Of a DNA stretch of 64,000 bases, positions 52,967-62,110 are shown one piece after another (position 1 is the stretch's first letter; every line of letters starts with the position of its first letter). Both the position numbers and the translations under genes were made by a program. The notes under the pieces were generated by a model. It made no database searches. It was not told the DNA's origin and worked only from the letters and a program-made list of their open reading frames with translations. This DNA comes from Paraburkholderia terricola (GTDB taxonomy: Bacteria > Pseudomonadota > Gammaproteobacteria > Burkholderiales > Burkholderiaceae): contig NZ_FRAB01000021.1 of assembly GCF_900142195.1 (NCBI RefSeq), positions 39,263 through 103,262 of the forward strand. Reading direction: 5' to 3'.

Positions 52967-53030
52967 AATCTACGCGGCCGGCCATTGTCGGTGTGTGCAG
53001 GGGAGGCGAAATACCGCTTCCAAACTCGAA
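52967..53030 (-). promoter_or_regulatory. Exact hrpII box and -10 of the PPR gene
   Basis: On the minus strand TTCG-N16-TTCG (complement at 53007-53030), followed after 34 nt by TAGATT (complement at 52967-52972). Same geometry as at 45551. Confidence 0.8.
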
Positions 53031-53249
53031 ACTCAGCCGCAAAACGGCCTAAGGCAGGCCCGGCGCCGCACACTTCGATGGCGTGAGAGATGCATGCCGG
53101 CCTCGACGGCATTGCGTCACATTCGCCCGATGCAAACGTTTCCTGAGTTTCGTTTGGTTCGCCGTTTTTTCTCTTGCGCCACATGGGTCGGCGCCGGTGC
53201 GGTGGAAGATAGCGCCTCGCGCCCCGAAACCGAAGCGCTATTTCTCATT

Positions 53250-53274
53250 TTCGCCGCAACCGAAACTCCGTTCG
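53250..53274 (+). promoter_or_regulatory. Near-hrpII box upstream of the LRR operon
   Basis: TTCG-N17-TTCG, 150 bp before the first LRR gene. No TANNNT occurs at the expected distance, so it is weaker than the others; the operon may have another promoter. Confidence 0.3.
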
Positions 53275-53424
53275 CTATCCGCTCACGCGGCCGGCGACAA
53301 CGGACGGTCATGACCGATGTCCTGCGCTTTTCGCCGCAGCCTGACGTCCATGGCATGCATCACGCATGCTGCGACGAACTTGGGCAATGTAAGTGGGCGA
53401 AATCTGGCAACGCAGGGCTATCGC

Positions 53425-55164
53425 ATGGACTACTTCAAATACGGCGACGTATTCAATCACGCACAGTTCGTTGAGGCCTACAACAGCCTCTCTCATCCGG
53501 CAAACGCGGGTGAGCAGGCGAACGGCATGTCACCGCAGGCCGGCGATCAGACGGCGCAGCCGCGCCGGCGGGCGGTGGCCGGCGAACTCCAGGCCCTACA
53601 GAATCTGCGCCTCGGCGACGCGGCAAAGCCCCGGCCGCCACGCCCCGCTCAAAAGAACCCCGCAGAAGGGGGGACTTCCCGGCCAGGCGCGAAGACGAAG
53701 CAGCCGGAGGCCCCTTTTGAGGAGCGGGTCCAACAGGATTTCGAGCGCTGGCTGACGGGCGGTGCCCCCACTGCTCAACGGTCAGATGCCGCGGCGCGCA
53801 TCGAGTATGCCGAGCTTGAGCAGGAGCACACCCTGACGCTCGACGGCCTCTCGCTGGGGCGGATTCCGGCGAAGGTCGGGCAGTTCGCGCAACTCCGGGC
53901 GCTCCGGATCGGCGGAAATCAGCTGGACCATCTGCCCTCCGCGGTGACCCGCCTGAAGCAGCTGCAAACGCTCGACGCGCGAGACAATCGAATGACCGAA
54001 CTGCCGTCCAACATCGGCCGGCTGCTATCGTTGAAGCATCTCAATGTCGATTCGAACCGACTCGAATCGCTTCCGCACGAGCTCGCGGATCTCGCACAAC
54101 TCGAAGCGCTTTCCGCCCGTTCCAATCGGTTGAGACTCGTTCCGCCACGAATGGGTGCGCTGAAGAATCTGAGAGAGCTCGATCTCGCACAAAACCAGCT
54201 TGGTGACATTCCGGGCACCTGGGGCCCGTTGTTCGGATTGCTGGGGCGCCTCGATCTGTCGCACAACCAGCTTCAGCAGCTTCCGTCGACGTGCGAGATA
54301 CCTGTGCGGAAGCTGAACCTGAATGTCTCGGAGAACGCTTCGATGGCGAGCTTGCCGACCGTCTTTGGCGGGTTCGGCTATGCAGCGAAGCTGAGGCTGA
54401 CCGCCGCGGACGACCACCAGTTGAAGAACGCCGGCGGCAGGGTGAAGGTGAATACCAGAGGGACGAACATTCGGCAGGGTCTAGTGAACGAAGCTCGCCT
54501 CGCCGCGGGGCGGGGCATCGAGAAAGGTCGTGCCGTCCCGGGGCGGCACCGGCCGCGCCTCGTTCCGCTGGAAGGCAGCGACTGGAACTCGACGAGTTCG
54601 GAGCTGAGCTTCATGCGGGACCACGAGGAATCCGGGGAAATCGAAGGCCTGCAGCACGTGGGGCAGGGGGCGGAGGCGGACGAGACCTGGGGCGAGCGCC
54701 GCCTTCAGGCGTGGGCGGAGGGGCTGGCCGAGCAGTATGCCTCCCGTCATTTCCCGGCGCAGACGAGCACCCCGGCGCTTGCGCCACAGCAGGAACCGGA
54801 ACCGGACCTGTGGACAGCGGCACGCGTTGATATGTTTGATATCGAGGGGGCCGGCGGCGGTCCATCCGTATTGCCTTCGCCGCCGCCCGCGCCGCAACGG
54901 CGGTCCGACCTCCTCGCGGCACTCCATGCCGAACTGGAGCGATTGCCGCAGCCCCAGGCGAGTGCCGTCGCCGCCTACCTCAGCAGTGTCCCGCAACACA
55001 GGCTGGCCTTCGCGCTTGCGCAACTGCGCAACGGTCCGGGGGGGCGCATGCAGGGTGACATGGCAGGAACAATGCCGATGCCCGGTGCGGCGGCAGCAAC
55101 GGCGCGCTTGAATGACGCGGCGGCACCGTGGTTTGAAGTGCAGCAGCCTTTCGGACCGGTTTGA
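53425..55164 (+). CDS. Leucine-rich-repeat protein 1 (effector candidate)
   Basis: A 579-residue protein starting MDYFKYGDVFNHAQF behind GCAGGG; in-frame ATG 53350 would add 25 residues. A disordered N-terminus (1-125) leads to about seven plant-type LRRs (137-290, LxxLPxxIGxLxxLxxLxLxxN, for example LPSNIGRLLSLKHLNVDSNR). A post-LRR motif NTRGTNIRQGLVNEARLAAG is shared with LRR protein 3. The C-terminus carries a helical block LLAALHAELERLPQPQASAV also shared with it. No IpaH/NEL ligase domain is visible. Resembles PopC/XopL-type LRR effectors in the repeat class only. Confidence 0.82.
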   Translation: MDYFKYGDVFNHAQFVEAYNSLSHPANAGEQANGMSPQAGDQTAQPRRRAVAGELQALQNLRLGDAAKPRPPRPAQKNPAEGGTSRPGAKTKQPEAPFEERVQQDFERWLTGGAPTAQRSDAAARIEYAELEQEHTLTLDGLSLGRIPAKVGQFAQLRALRIGGNQLDHLPSAVTRLKQLQTLDARDNRMTELPSNIGRLLSLKHLNVDSNRLESLPHELADLAQLEALSARSNRLRLVPPRMGALKNLRELDLAQNQLGDIPGTWGPLFGLLGRLDLSHNQLQQLPSTCEIPVRKLNLNVSENASMASLPTVFGGFGYAAKLRLTAADDHQLKNAGGRVKVNTRGTNIRQGLVNEARLAAGRGIEKGRAVPGRHRPRLVPLEGSDWNSTSSELSFMRDHEESGEIEGLQHVGQGAEADETWGERRLQAWAEGLAEQYASRHFPAQTSTPALAPQQEPEPDLWTAARVDMFDIEGAGGGPSVLPSPPPAPQRRSDLLAALHAELERLPQPQASAVAAYLSSVPQHRLAFALAQLRNGPGGRMQGDMAGTMPMPGAAAATARLNDAAAPWFEVQQPFGPV

Positions 55165-55244
55165 TTCGAAAAGGGGTGGCGGCATCGTCTGATGTTCGCC
55201 GCCGTATCGGTAGTCTCACTAATTAATCGACTGGATGAAATGCA

Positions 55245-56597
55245 ATGAAAAGCAGAATCAGTGGCAGCGGCAAGTATGCAGGACTCGAAGATGACATGTC
55301 GGATCGGGCAAGCCGGAACTCGGGCTCGGGAGAGCCTGGCGGAAGCAGCCGGCGGTCCCGGTCCTTAGGCGGGCACACCGATTCGCTCGCCTCGTTTCGT
55401 TCGGCGCAACAGGCGCGCGCCGAACGAGACACGGGCCAGGACTACGATCTCGCTTCCCTCCAGAGCTACGTGTCGAATGCGTTTTCGGATCATTCCGTGG
55501 CTGCCGACGCTCGCCCCGACCGCGAGTCTTCCGGAAAGGCGAACGAGGAAAACGCTTCACTCAAAAGTTTCGTGTCCTACCTCTTCGCGGATGACGACGA
55601 CCATCAGTCCCATGCCTCTTTGTACTCGAATCACGGCCCGACATACGCGGCCGCTTCCCCGAGTTACCGCACAGGCGATGCAGACGCCATCTGGGGGATG
55701 GACAGGGCCGAGTACGAGGCCGTTCAACGCGAGGAGGGCATGCCGTCGATGGAAGACGAGTCGACGAGAAGCGACACGGCTTCGGTCCTGTCGGATGCGT
55801 CCCAGCGGACCTACCATACTGCGCGGACACACCTGTCCGATGCGAGCGGTGGGTCGTCGAGACCCGTGCATTCGGACAGGCAGCGGGCGACGCCGAGCCT
55901 GATGGAGACGGCTCGCGCTCTTGCCGCCGGATCGGAGCGGAGATCCACCGGCAGCGACGAATCGGATGCGACCTCCAATCGGCGATTGCGACGGTTTGCC
56001 CGATCACAGCTTTCCGCCGACGTCGCGTCGTTGATCAGTACCCCGTCCAACTCGACCGAACAGGCGCGATCGCGTAACTCGCGGCAATCGCAGACGACGG
56101 CTCGGACGGCGAACTCGACCAGGGTCCCCTCGGCTGCGTCCGGCCATTCTGACCGCACGCAGCGCAGTACCGCGAATACCGCAAGCATCCTGGCGAGAGC
56201 ACAGCGGCATGTGCGCTGGATTCCGCCCCGTTCACAGGCGCCGAACCTGACCACCATCCAGGATGATATAGAAGGCGATGAGTGGTCACACCTGCAGAGT
56301 GGACTGAGCCGCCTCAGCCGTGACCTCCGACAGCGAGTCCTTTCGGGCGCGAGCGAGGCGACGTCACGTCTGCGTCAGGAAGCGTCGTACCAGCAGCGAC
56401 GGACGGAAATCCGATCGGCCCGCGACGAGCGCGAGAACTCCATGGCGTCCGTGTCGTCGGGCTCGTCTCGTGAAAGCGATTCGCAGGTCGTTGCACGCCT
56501 GCGAGGGGAAACGTGGAATGCCGTCACGCCGTCGGACGGCCGCGCCATCGACAGAAGCTCCGCAACGCTGGACGACCTCACGCGCTATACACGCTGA
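55245..56597 (+). CDS. Serine/arginine-rich disordered protein A
   Basis: A 450-residue low-complexity protein, MKSRISGSGKYAGLEDDMSD onward, rich in Ser, Arg, Asp and Thr with no predicted core fold. Contains paired SLQSYVSNAFSDHS / SLKSFVSYLFADDD units and the motif DTASVLSDAS, which recurs twice in the Ser-rich protein at 61202. It lies 81 bp after LRR 1 and 35 bp before LRR 2 in the same direction, so it is in the operon. Possibly a secreted scaffold, phosphorylation substrate or partner of the LRR proteins. No family recognised. Confidence 0.65.
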   Translation: MKSRISGSGKYAGLEDDMSDRASRNSGSGEPGGSSRRSRSLGGHTDSLASFRSAQQARAERDTGQDYDLASLQSYVSNAFSDHSVAADARPDRESSGKANEENASLKSFVSYLFADDDDHQSHASLYSNHGPTYAAASPSYRTGDADAIWGMDRAEYEAVQREEGMPSMEDESTRSDTASVLSDASQRTYHTARTHLSDASGGSSRPVHSDRQRATPSLMETARALAAGSERRSTGSDESDATSNRRLRRFARSQLSADVASLISTPSNSTEQARSRNSRQSQTTARTANSTRVPSAASGHSDRTQRSTANTASILARAQRHVRWIPPRSQAPNLTTIQDDIEGDEWSHLQSGLSRLSRDLRQRVLSGASEATSRLRQEASYQQRRTEIRSARDERENSMASVSSGSSRESDSQVVARLRGETWNAVTPSDGRAIDRSSATLDDLTRYTR

Positions 56598-56631
56598 AGG
56601 CTGCGACAAACAAACGCACTCGGGAAGAAAC

Positions 56632-59106
56632 ATGCTGAAGAAAATCGCGTCAAGTATCTCGACATCGGTTAGCCTGCCCGGCTCCTCGTCGAACAATGCG
56701 CCGGCCAGGTCGAAATCTGGTCGCCGAAGCGAGCACGACTTCGAAACACTGAAGTGGATCAACGACAAGTATCGGGAGAGCAACGAGCTTCGCAGCAATG
56801 CGGCGGATAGGCTCACTGCAGCCGGGCCGGGCGGCGAAGTCGACCTCGAGCAGATGGGGCTGACGGATCTGCCGGATCATCTGCTGGCTCGCGTTGCCGA
56901 CTCGCGCAAGATCAGGCTGAAGGGCAACAGTCTGAACGAAGTGCCGCGCAGGATGTTGACGTTCGCGAAGCTCCAGAGCCTGGATCTCTCGCGCAACAAG
57001 CTCGATGCGCTGCCTTCAGAAATTGGACAGCTGACGAGCGTGCGCAAGCTGGACGTGTCGCATAACCGGCTTGCCGAGCTTCCGGCAGCCGTCGGCCAGC
57101 TCACGAAGCTCAAGTCCCTTCGGGCGGGGAACAATGCGCTCGAATACCTGCCGGCATCGATCGGCAACCTTACCAATCTCCGGAAACTGTCGCTCGGCGA
57201 AAACCTGCTGACGAATCTGCCGTTGCAAATCAACCGGTGCTCCAGTCTCGAGGAGCTCGATATTTCGCGAAACCACTTCGAGAAGCTGCCGGAAGCGGTC
57301 GGCTCGCTCATGCAACTGCGCAAGCTCCGCATTGGCGACAACGATCTGACCGACAAGGTCTTTGAGGTTGACGACGTGGAAGCGGAGGGGGAAACGGAGC
57401 CGGGCCTGGCGATAGACAGGGCGATCCCGGAGTCTGTCGGCCGTCTGAAGAACCTCAGGGAACTCGACGTATCGGGTAACCCGCTGACGTTCCTGCCGAG
57501 CGACTTTGGACCGTTGGCATACGCATCGACAGGCAGGATGACGGTCAGGAAATTCACCGACCGGCCGTCGGTTTTTTCGGACCTGGAAATCCACATCAGG
57601 AATACGCCGTTACCCGTCGAACTTTCAAAGGATGGCCGCCTGCCGCGCCTCGCCACGGTTCCCCCTGTCCAATATAAGGAGCTCTATCAACCGCCCCATG
57701 TGCGTGAGCGAAGCGTAGTGGACGAGGACGACCTCGAACCGCCGCTTGACGCATTCGAGGAACATCCGATCTCCAGAACGGCTCGAGCGATGCCCGAAGT
57801 CCTCGCCGCGCAAACGGCACTGGCCGGTGGCGGCCAATCGGTACTCAACGAATTGCTGCGTTCGCTCGCCGCGAGCGGCCAGGCGGCGGCCAGCGGTCAT
57901 GCGGGAATGCCGCCTGTTCGCCCGCAAACGGACAGGGGCGGATATGCGGGCGAGCCCCTGCAACGCGTTGGGCAAGGCGGGCAGAACGTGACGTTCGCCG
58001 CGCGGGGGATCGACCGCCCGTCGAGCGGTGCTGCCGCAGGCCCATCTTCGGGGCCGGACAATACGCGGCCGTTGTCCCGGACCTCGTCGAGCACCTCGTC
58101 ACGTGCATCGTCCCGCGGATCGTCTCGCGCGCCGGGCGGCCATCCGACGAGGGCGCCGCGCAACGACGCAGGGCATGCGGCCACAAACCCGCCGGCGCAG
58201 CAGGCTCAGACGCAAATGCCGTACGCCGAAGCCTACATGGCGCACCATCTGGGGCAGCCGTACCTCTCGCAACCGTACCCGTTGCAGCCGCCCTACGCCC
58301 AGGCCGCATATATGCAGCCGCCGTACGCACCGTCAATGTACGCACAGCCGGCGCCCGTCCAGGCCGCTCAGAACCCGGCGCTCGCCGAGCTGTTCCGTGC
58401 TTTGGCGGTTTCGTCGAGCGGGCCGCAGCCGCCGCAGCCGCTGGCGGCACCGTTGCACACGCCGCAGCTTCGTAAGTCGTTGTTCGACTATTCGACCGCG
58501 GCGCCCGCCCGAACCGATCGATTCGCAACCGACATGGTGGGCGTCCGGCAGATGCAACACGCGAAGCTCGCGGGCCTCGCCACCCGGTATACCGAACGGA
58601 TCTATCCTCAGGGCCGATGGCTCGAACACTGCGTGATGCAAGCGAAGGCGGGCCATAGTGCGCCGCGCGATCTGTGGAATCTCGTCGTCATGATGTTCCG
58701 TCAGCACGTCATCTGCGATCTGGCCGAAAAGGTTGCGAAAGAGAACGCGAAAAAGCTGGCCGAGGATCCCAGCAAGACCCACCTCCAGATAGAGCCGTTG
58801 CCGATCGCACTGATGTACCAGGTGCTCGTCAGTCGCCCCAACGAACTTGAGATTCTCGGCTTCGACGATCTGCGCAGGAGGCTGGACGGAACCCCGGCTT
58901 TACAAACGATGTTCGGGCACATGGCAGCCCCTGAGCAACACGACTTTTTCCGGCACCACATCATGAAGGAAGTGAAAGAGGCGGAACAGCGCGAGGGCGG
59001 CCGCGATCTGGCCGCGTTCGCGGGAAAGCAGGAATTCTGGCAGACGTTTCTGCGCGAGCAACAGCTCGAAGCGGAAATGGCGTGGATGTCAGAGAACCAC
59101 TTCTGA
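56632..59106 (+). CDS. Leucine-rich-repeat protein 2 (effector candidate)
   Basis: An 824-residue protein from ATG 56632 (MLKKIASSISTSVSLPGSSS). Residues 69-290 hold eight to nine LRRs, with an acidic insert (VDDVEAEGETEPG) before the last. A Ser/Arg-rich linker and a Tyr/Pro/Gln-rich repeat tract (about 525-580, MPYAEAYMAHHLGQPYLSQP and onward) follow. The last 175 residues form a helical domain (KSLFDYSTAAPARTDRFATD to the end) absent from the other two LRR proteins and perhaps the effector activity. In-frame codons upstream of 56632 overlap the previous gene and are not used. Confidence 0.82.
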   Translation: MLKKIASSISTSVSLPGSSSNNAPARSKSGRRSEHDFETLKWINDKYRESNELRSNAADRLTAAGPGGEVDLEQMGLTDLPDHLLARVADSRKIRLKGNSLNEVPRRMLTFAKLQSLDLSRNKLDALPSEIGQLTSVRKLDVSHNRLAELPAAVGQLTKLKSLRAGNNALEYLPASIGNLTNLRKLSLGENLLTNLPLQINRCSSLEELDISRNHFEKLPEAVGSLMQLRKLRIGDNDLTDKVFEVDDVEAEGETEPGLAIDRAIPESVGRLKNLRELDVSGNPLTFLPSDFGPLAYASTGRMTVRKFTDRPSVFSDLEIHIRNTPLPVELSKDGRLPRLATVPPVQYKELYQPPHVRERSVVDEDDLEPPLDAFEEHPISRTARAMPEVLAAQTALAGGGQSVLNELLRSLAASGQAAASGHAGMPPVRPQTDRGGYAGEPLQRVGQGGQNVTFAARGIDRPSSGAAAGPSSGPDNTRPLSRTSSSTSSRASSRGSSRAPGGHPTRAPRNDAGHAATNPPAQQAQTQMPYAEAYMAHHLGQPYLSQPYPLQPPYAQAAYMQPPYAPSMYAQPAPVQAAQNPALAELFRALAVSSSGPQPPQPLAAPLHTPQLRKSLFDYSTAAPARTDRFATDMVGVRQMQHAKLAGLATRYTERIYPQGRWLEHCVMQAKAGHSAPRDLWNLVVMMFRQHVICDLAEKVAKENAKKLAEDPSKTHLQIEPLPIALMYQVLVSRPNELEILGFDDLRRRLDGTPALQTMFGHMAAPEQHDFFRHHIMKEVKEAEQREGGRDLAAFAGKQEFWQTFLREQQLEAEMAWMSENHF

Positions 59107-59132
59107 TCTGCGCACGCTAAAGGAAACGCCAT

Positions 59133-61010
59133 ATGAAAAACGCGAAGCTGTCAGGTCTGCTGTGCGGCGCAAACATGATCGATTGCATGCCGCACGCGCC
59201 GCAGGCGCGCGACGCCCGTGCGCCTCGGCCGGGCGTGCCTGGTGGGCGCCGCCCATCCCTGTCGCAACTGCGCGAGGGCGGTCCGCTCAGTGCATTGGGT
59301 CCGCGCCGCCCGCCCGGCTTCAAGGAAGGGCTCGACGATTGGAAGGGGCGCGCCACGGGGCCCGAGCAACAGCGTGCGAAAGCGACCGAACTCATGGAGA
59401 ACGCGCACGCAGACGGGAAAGAAGTGTTGGCTCTCTCGCAGCTTGGATTGACGCGGCTACCTTCGCAGATCGGCGCGCTGAAGAAGCTGCAGTTGCTCGA
59501 CTTGAGCAACAACAAACTGACCAGGCTTCCTGCGTCGATAGGAGAGCTGGAGAAGCTGACCCGTCTGTTCGTGGATTCCAACGAGCTGGAAAGCCTTCCG
59601 GACGAAATACAGAACCTCAGTCAGCTCAAGCGCTTCTCGGCGGCGGGAAACCGCTTGTCGCAGTTGCCGGAGTCGATGCACAAGCTGGAGCGCCTGAGTT
59701 CCGTCGATCTGAAGTCGAATCAGATATGGACGCTACCGCCCGGATGGGCCGAGCTCCTCACCCGGCTGCGCAGGCTCGACCTTTCCGACAACCAGTTGAA
59801 GCAGCTGCCGGAACTGCCCGGCAACGACGCTGCCGGCGCGCGGGACGACGTTCGGGGCAAGACGCTGGATGTGGATCTATCGAACAACGGGATCGCGACG
59901 CTGCCGATAGGCTACGGCTCGTTCCGTTATCACGCTCAATTCGATAATCACACGCTAGTCAATGTCGCGCGCACGATCGTCGTGCGCACGGCGAATACGC
60001 GTATCCGCGAGGGCCTCGTGGCGGCGGGGCGTCTTGCTTCAGGGCGCGGCGTGTCCGCTCACGAAGCGCAGATGTTCGCGCGCCAAAGCCGCATGTCGGC
60101 AAGGGGGAAGGCACCGATCGCGGAAGACGACGCGTCGCTCGGTTCGTTCGGCGACTACGTCCGGCGGCATGGCGAACCGGGGCAGGCTGCCCCCTTCGAG
60201 AGGTCGCCTGAAGCGGCGGCGGAACCGGAACGCGGCGAACTCGGCGAACAGCCGGAATGGACGAAGCCGGGGGGCATGTGTGGACCGGGCGAAGTCGCGG
60301 ACCTGTTTGCGGCCCTTGGAGCGCCTCGGGCGGGGAAGGCCGGCGCGGGTTTCATGAACATGTTGGCTGCGGAACTGCGGAGCCTGCCGGAATCCCAGCG
60401 GGCCGCAGTGCTGACCCAGCTGGCAGCCGTACCGCCGGCAGTCCTCGAGGCTGAACTTGCGCGTATGCAAACCGGATGGCAAGGCGGCGCGGCCATGCCG
60501 TGGCCCTTGCCTGCGGCACCGCGGTTCCCGACGCAGACGGTTCCACCGTTTGGCGCGCAGCCCGGTCAGCATTTTGTGCCGCCGCTCGGCACGTGGCCCG
60601 CTCAGCAATTCGCGCCACCGGTCGCCGCACAGTCCGAGTCGTCCGGCGTTCGACCGCCGCCCGGCGGTACATCCGATGCGTGGGGCAGCTTGAAACAGCC
60701 TTGGTCGGATGATGCCGCGCCACCATGGGCAAGCGCTCGCACGAACCGATCGGGCGTGCCGCAAAATGATGCCGATCGGTGGGCTCGGCCGCGATGGGCC
60801 GCGCCGGCCGCGCAGCAAGAAGCCGACGAGCCGGAAATGAACGGCGCATACAGTAGTTGGACACATGAGTTTGACGGCTACGCATGGACGAGTCCCCCGA
60901 AAGCGACGATTACCGCGCAACTGGTGTTGCAAACGGAGCCCGAGCAGCCGGATATCCTCACCACGCTCGAACGTTTCATGAGGATGGTGAACGGCGATCC
61001 GGCGCAATGA
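59133..61010 (+). CDS. Leucine-rich-repeat protein 3 (effector candidate)
   Basis: A 625-residue paralogue of LRR 1. Ribosome site AAAGGAAA, start at 59133. Disordered N-terminus to about 95, about six LRRs (97-230, for example LPASIGELEKLTRLFVDSNE), the shared NTRIREGLVAAGRLASGRGV motif (about 288) and the shared helical block LAAELRSLPESQRAAVLTQL (about 410). A Pro/Ala/Gln-rich C-terminal region follows. 26 bp after LRR 2. Confidence 0.82.
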   Translation: MKNAKLSGLLCGANMIDCMPHAPQARDARAPRPGVPGGRRPSLSQLREGGPLSALGPRRPPGFKEGLDDWKGRATGPEQQRAKATELMENAHADGKEVLALSQLGLTRLPSQIGALKKLQLLDLSNNKLTRLPASIGELEKLTRLFVDSNELESLPDEIQNLSQLKRFSAAGNRLSQLPESMHKLERLSSVDLKSNQIWTLPPGWAELLTRLRRLDLSDNQLKQLPELPGNDAAGARDDVRGKTLDVDLSNNGIATLPIGYGSFRYHAQFDNHTLVNVARTIVVRTANTRIREGLVAAGRLASGRGVSAHEAQMFARQSRMSARGKAPIAEDDASLGSFGDYVRRHGEPGQAAPFERSPEAAAEPERGELGEQPEWTKPGGMCGPGEVADLFAALGAPRAGKAGAGFMNMLAAELRSLPESQRAAVLTQLAAVPPAVLEAELARMQTGWQGGAAMPWPLPAAPRFPTQTVPPFGAQPGQHFVPPLGTWPAQQFAPPVAAQSESSGVRPPPGGTSDAWGSLKQPWSDDAAPPWASARTNRSGVPQNDADRWARPRWAAPAAQQEADEPEMNGAYSSWTHEFDGYAWTSPPKATITAQLVLQTEPEQPDILTTLERFMRMVNGDPAQ

Positions 61011-61201
61011 AAACGCGTCACCGTAGCCGGGTCGAGAGATGAAAAGCGCGAGGAGCGCGATCCGCATGCGAGTGGAAGTCCGCTCGATTACGGTCGAATT
61101 CCTTCATGTTCTAAAAATGCAGCTGACTCGGCGGCAATGCCGGCGGCAAGCGTCTGGAACAGTGTTTCCCTAGTAGAAGCCAGCTAATAGGAGTGAATGC
61201 A

Positions 61202-62110
61202 GTGAGCAGGATTAATCGCAGCAGTAGTGAACGTAGCGACATGTCGTTGAGCGGTCCATCTGTCACGCCATCAGTCGCGCAGAGCGTACAGGAATCCAGG
61301 CAGAGTACCCGTAGCGCAATGTCGAGCGCTCTTGCACAACTGTCATTGCGGTCGCGGAAGCCGGGCTCACGCCAGAGCCAACAACCCCGCTCGAATGCTC
61401 CGTCGGAGCGGACTGTAATCAGCCGCGAGCCGATGGACACCGCGTCGGTGCTGAGCGACAGGAGCGTGGCGACGGGCCGCTCGAATGCGTCGGTGCTGGG
61501 CGGCGCCAGCCAGAGCAGCCAAGCCCGCTCACAGGCCCCGTCGGGCCGGACCGCGATCAGCCGAGGAGCAGCGGACACCGTGTCGGTGTTAAGCGACGCG
61601 AGCGCGGCGACCGGCCGCTCGAATGCGTCGAACCATTCGACTCGGAGCAGCACCGCGCTGCATGCGCCGGCGGCGAGCCTTGGGCTGGGCTCTCATCGCG
61701 ACGAATTGGGTCGTACCGGCCGGGGTTCATCGCAGGCGAGCGGTGGCACGTATGCCGAATGGAAAGCGATGCAAGAGAATCGGCGGCGGACAGAGACGTC
61801 TGGATCGGAGTCGCCATCGCCGTCCCTGCAGAGTAGCTCGTCGTCCGGCCGGCGATTCAAGCCTGGATCCTTGGCTTCCCGGGTGCTGGACACAGCGAGC
61901 AGCAGATTGAGCACAGCCCTTGGTCACAGGCCGGCATTTACGGTCACCGGCGATCCCAGCAAGATCCCGACCACCCCTCGACGAGAGTCTCCCTACGAGC
62001 CCGACCTCAGTAATCCTGCTGTCGCGCTGGCGGCACATCAGTGGGATCCGGTGGCATATCCGAGCGCCGAGCCCACGGAGTCCCGAGTAGCATCATTGAG
62101 GATGCCGTAA
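61202..62110 (+). CDS. Serine/arginine-rich disordered protein B
   Basis: A 302-residue protein with GTG start at 61202, 8 nt after AGGAG; GTG 61193 is in frame but overlaps that site. Ser/Arg/Thr-rich throughout, with an internal tandem repeat: TASVLSDRSVATGRSNASVL and VSVLSDASAATGRSNASN. Shares the SRI start and the D-T-x-SVLSD motif with protein A. Ends the LRR/Ser gene series. The 190 bp before it has no hrpII box. Confidence 0.62.
   Translation: MSRINRSSSERSDMSLSGPSVTPSVAQSVQESRQSTRSAMSSALAQLSLRSRKPGSRQSQQPRSNAPSERTVISREPMDTASVLSDRSVATGRSNASVLGGASQSSQARSQAPSGRTAISRGAADTVSVLSDASAATGRSNASNHSTRSSTALHAPAASLGLGSHRDELGRTGRGSSQASGGTYAEWKAMQENRRRTETSGSESPSPSLQSSSSSGRRFKPGSLASRVLDTASSRLSTALGHRPAFTVTGDPSKIPTTPRRESPYEPDLSNPAVALAAHQWDPVAYPSAEPTESRVASLRMP

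Noticed and set aside
52897..53184. 96-residue N-terminal extension of the PPR protein
   Set aside because: It runs through the hrpII box and the -10 element, so it cannot be on the mRNA from that promoter.
53007..53274. A second exact hrpII box for the LRR operon
   Set aside because: Only a TTCG-N17-TTCG without correctly placed -10 was found, so an exact box is not claimed.
56320..56631. Long N-terminal extension of LRR protein 2
   Set aside because: It overlaps the coding sequence of the Ser-rich protein in another frame; ATG 56632 has the expected spacing and a secretion-like start.
61011..61201. hrpII box or terminator before Ser-rich protein B
   Set aside because: No TTCG pair with suitable spacing and no stem with T-run was seen.
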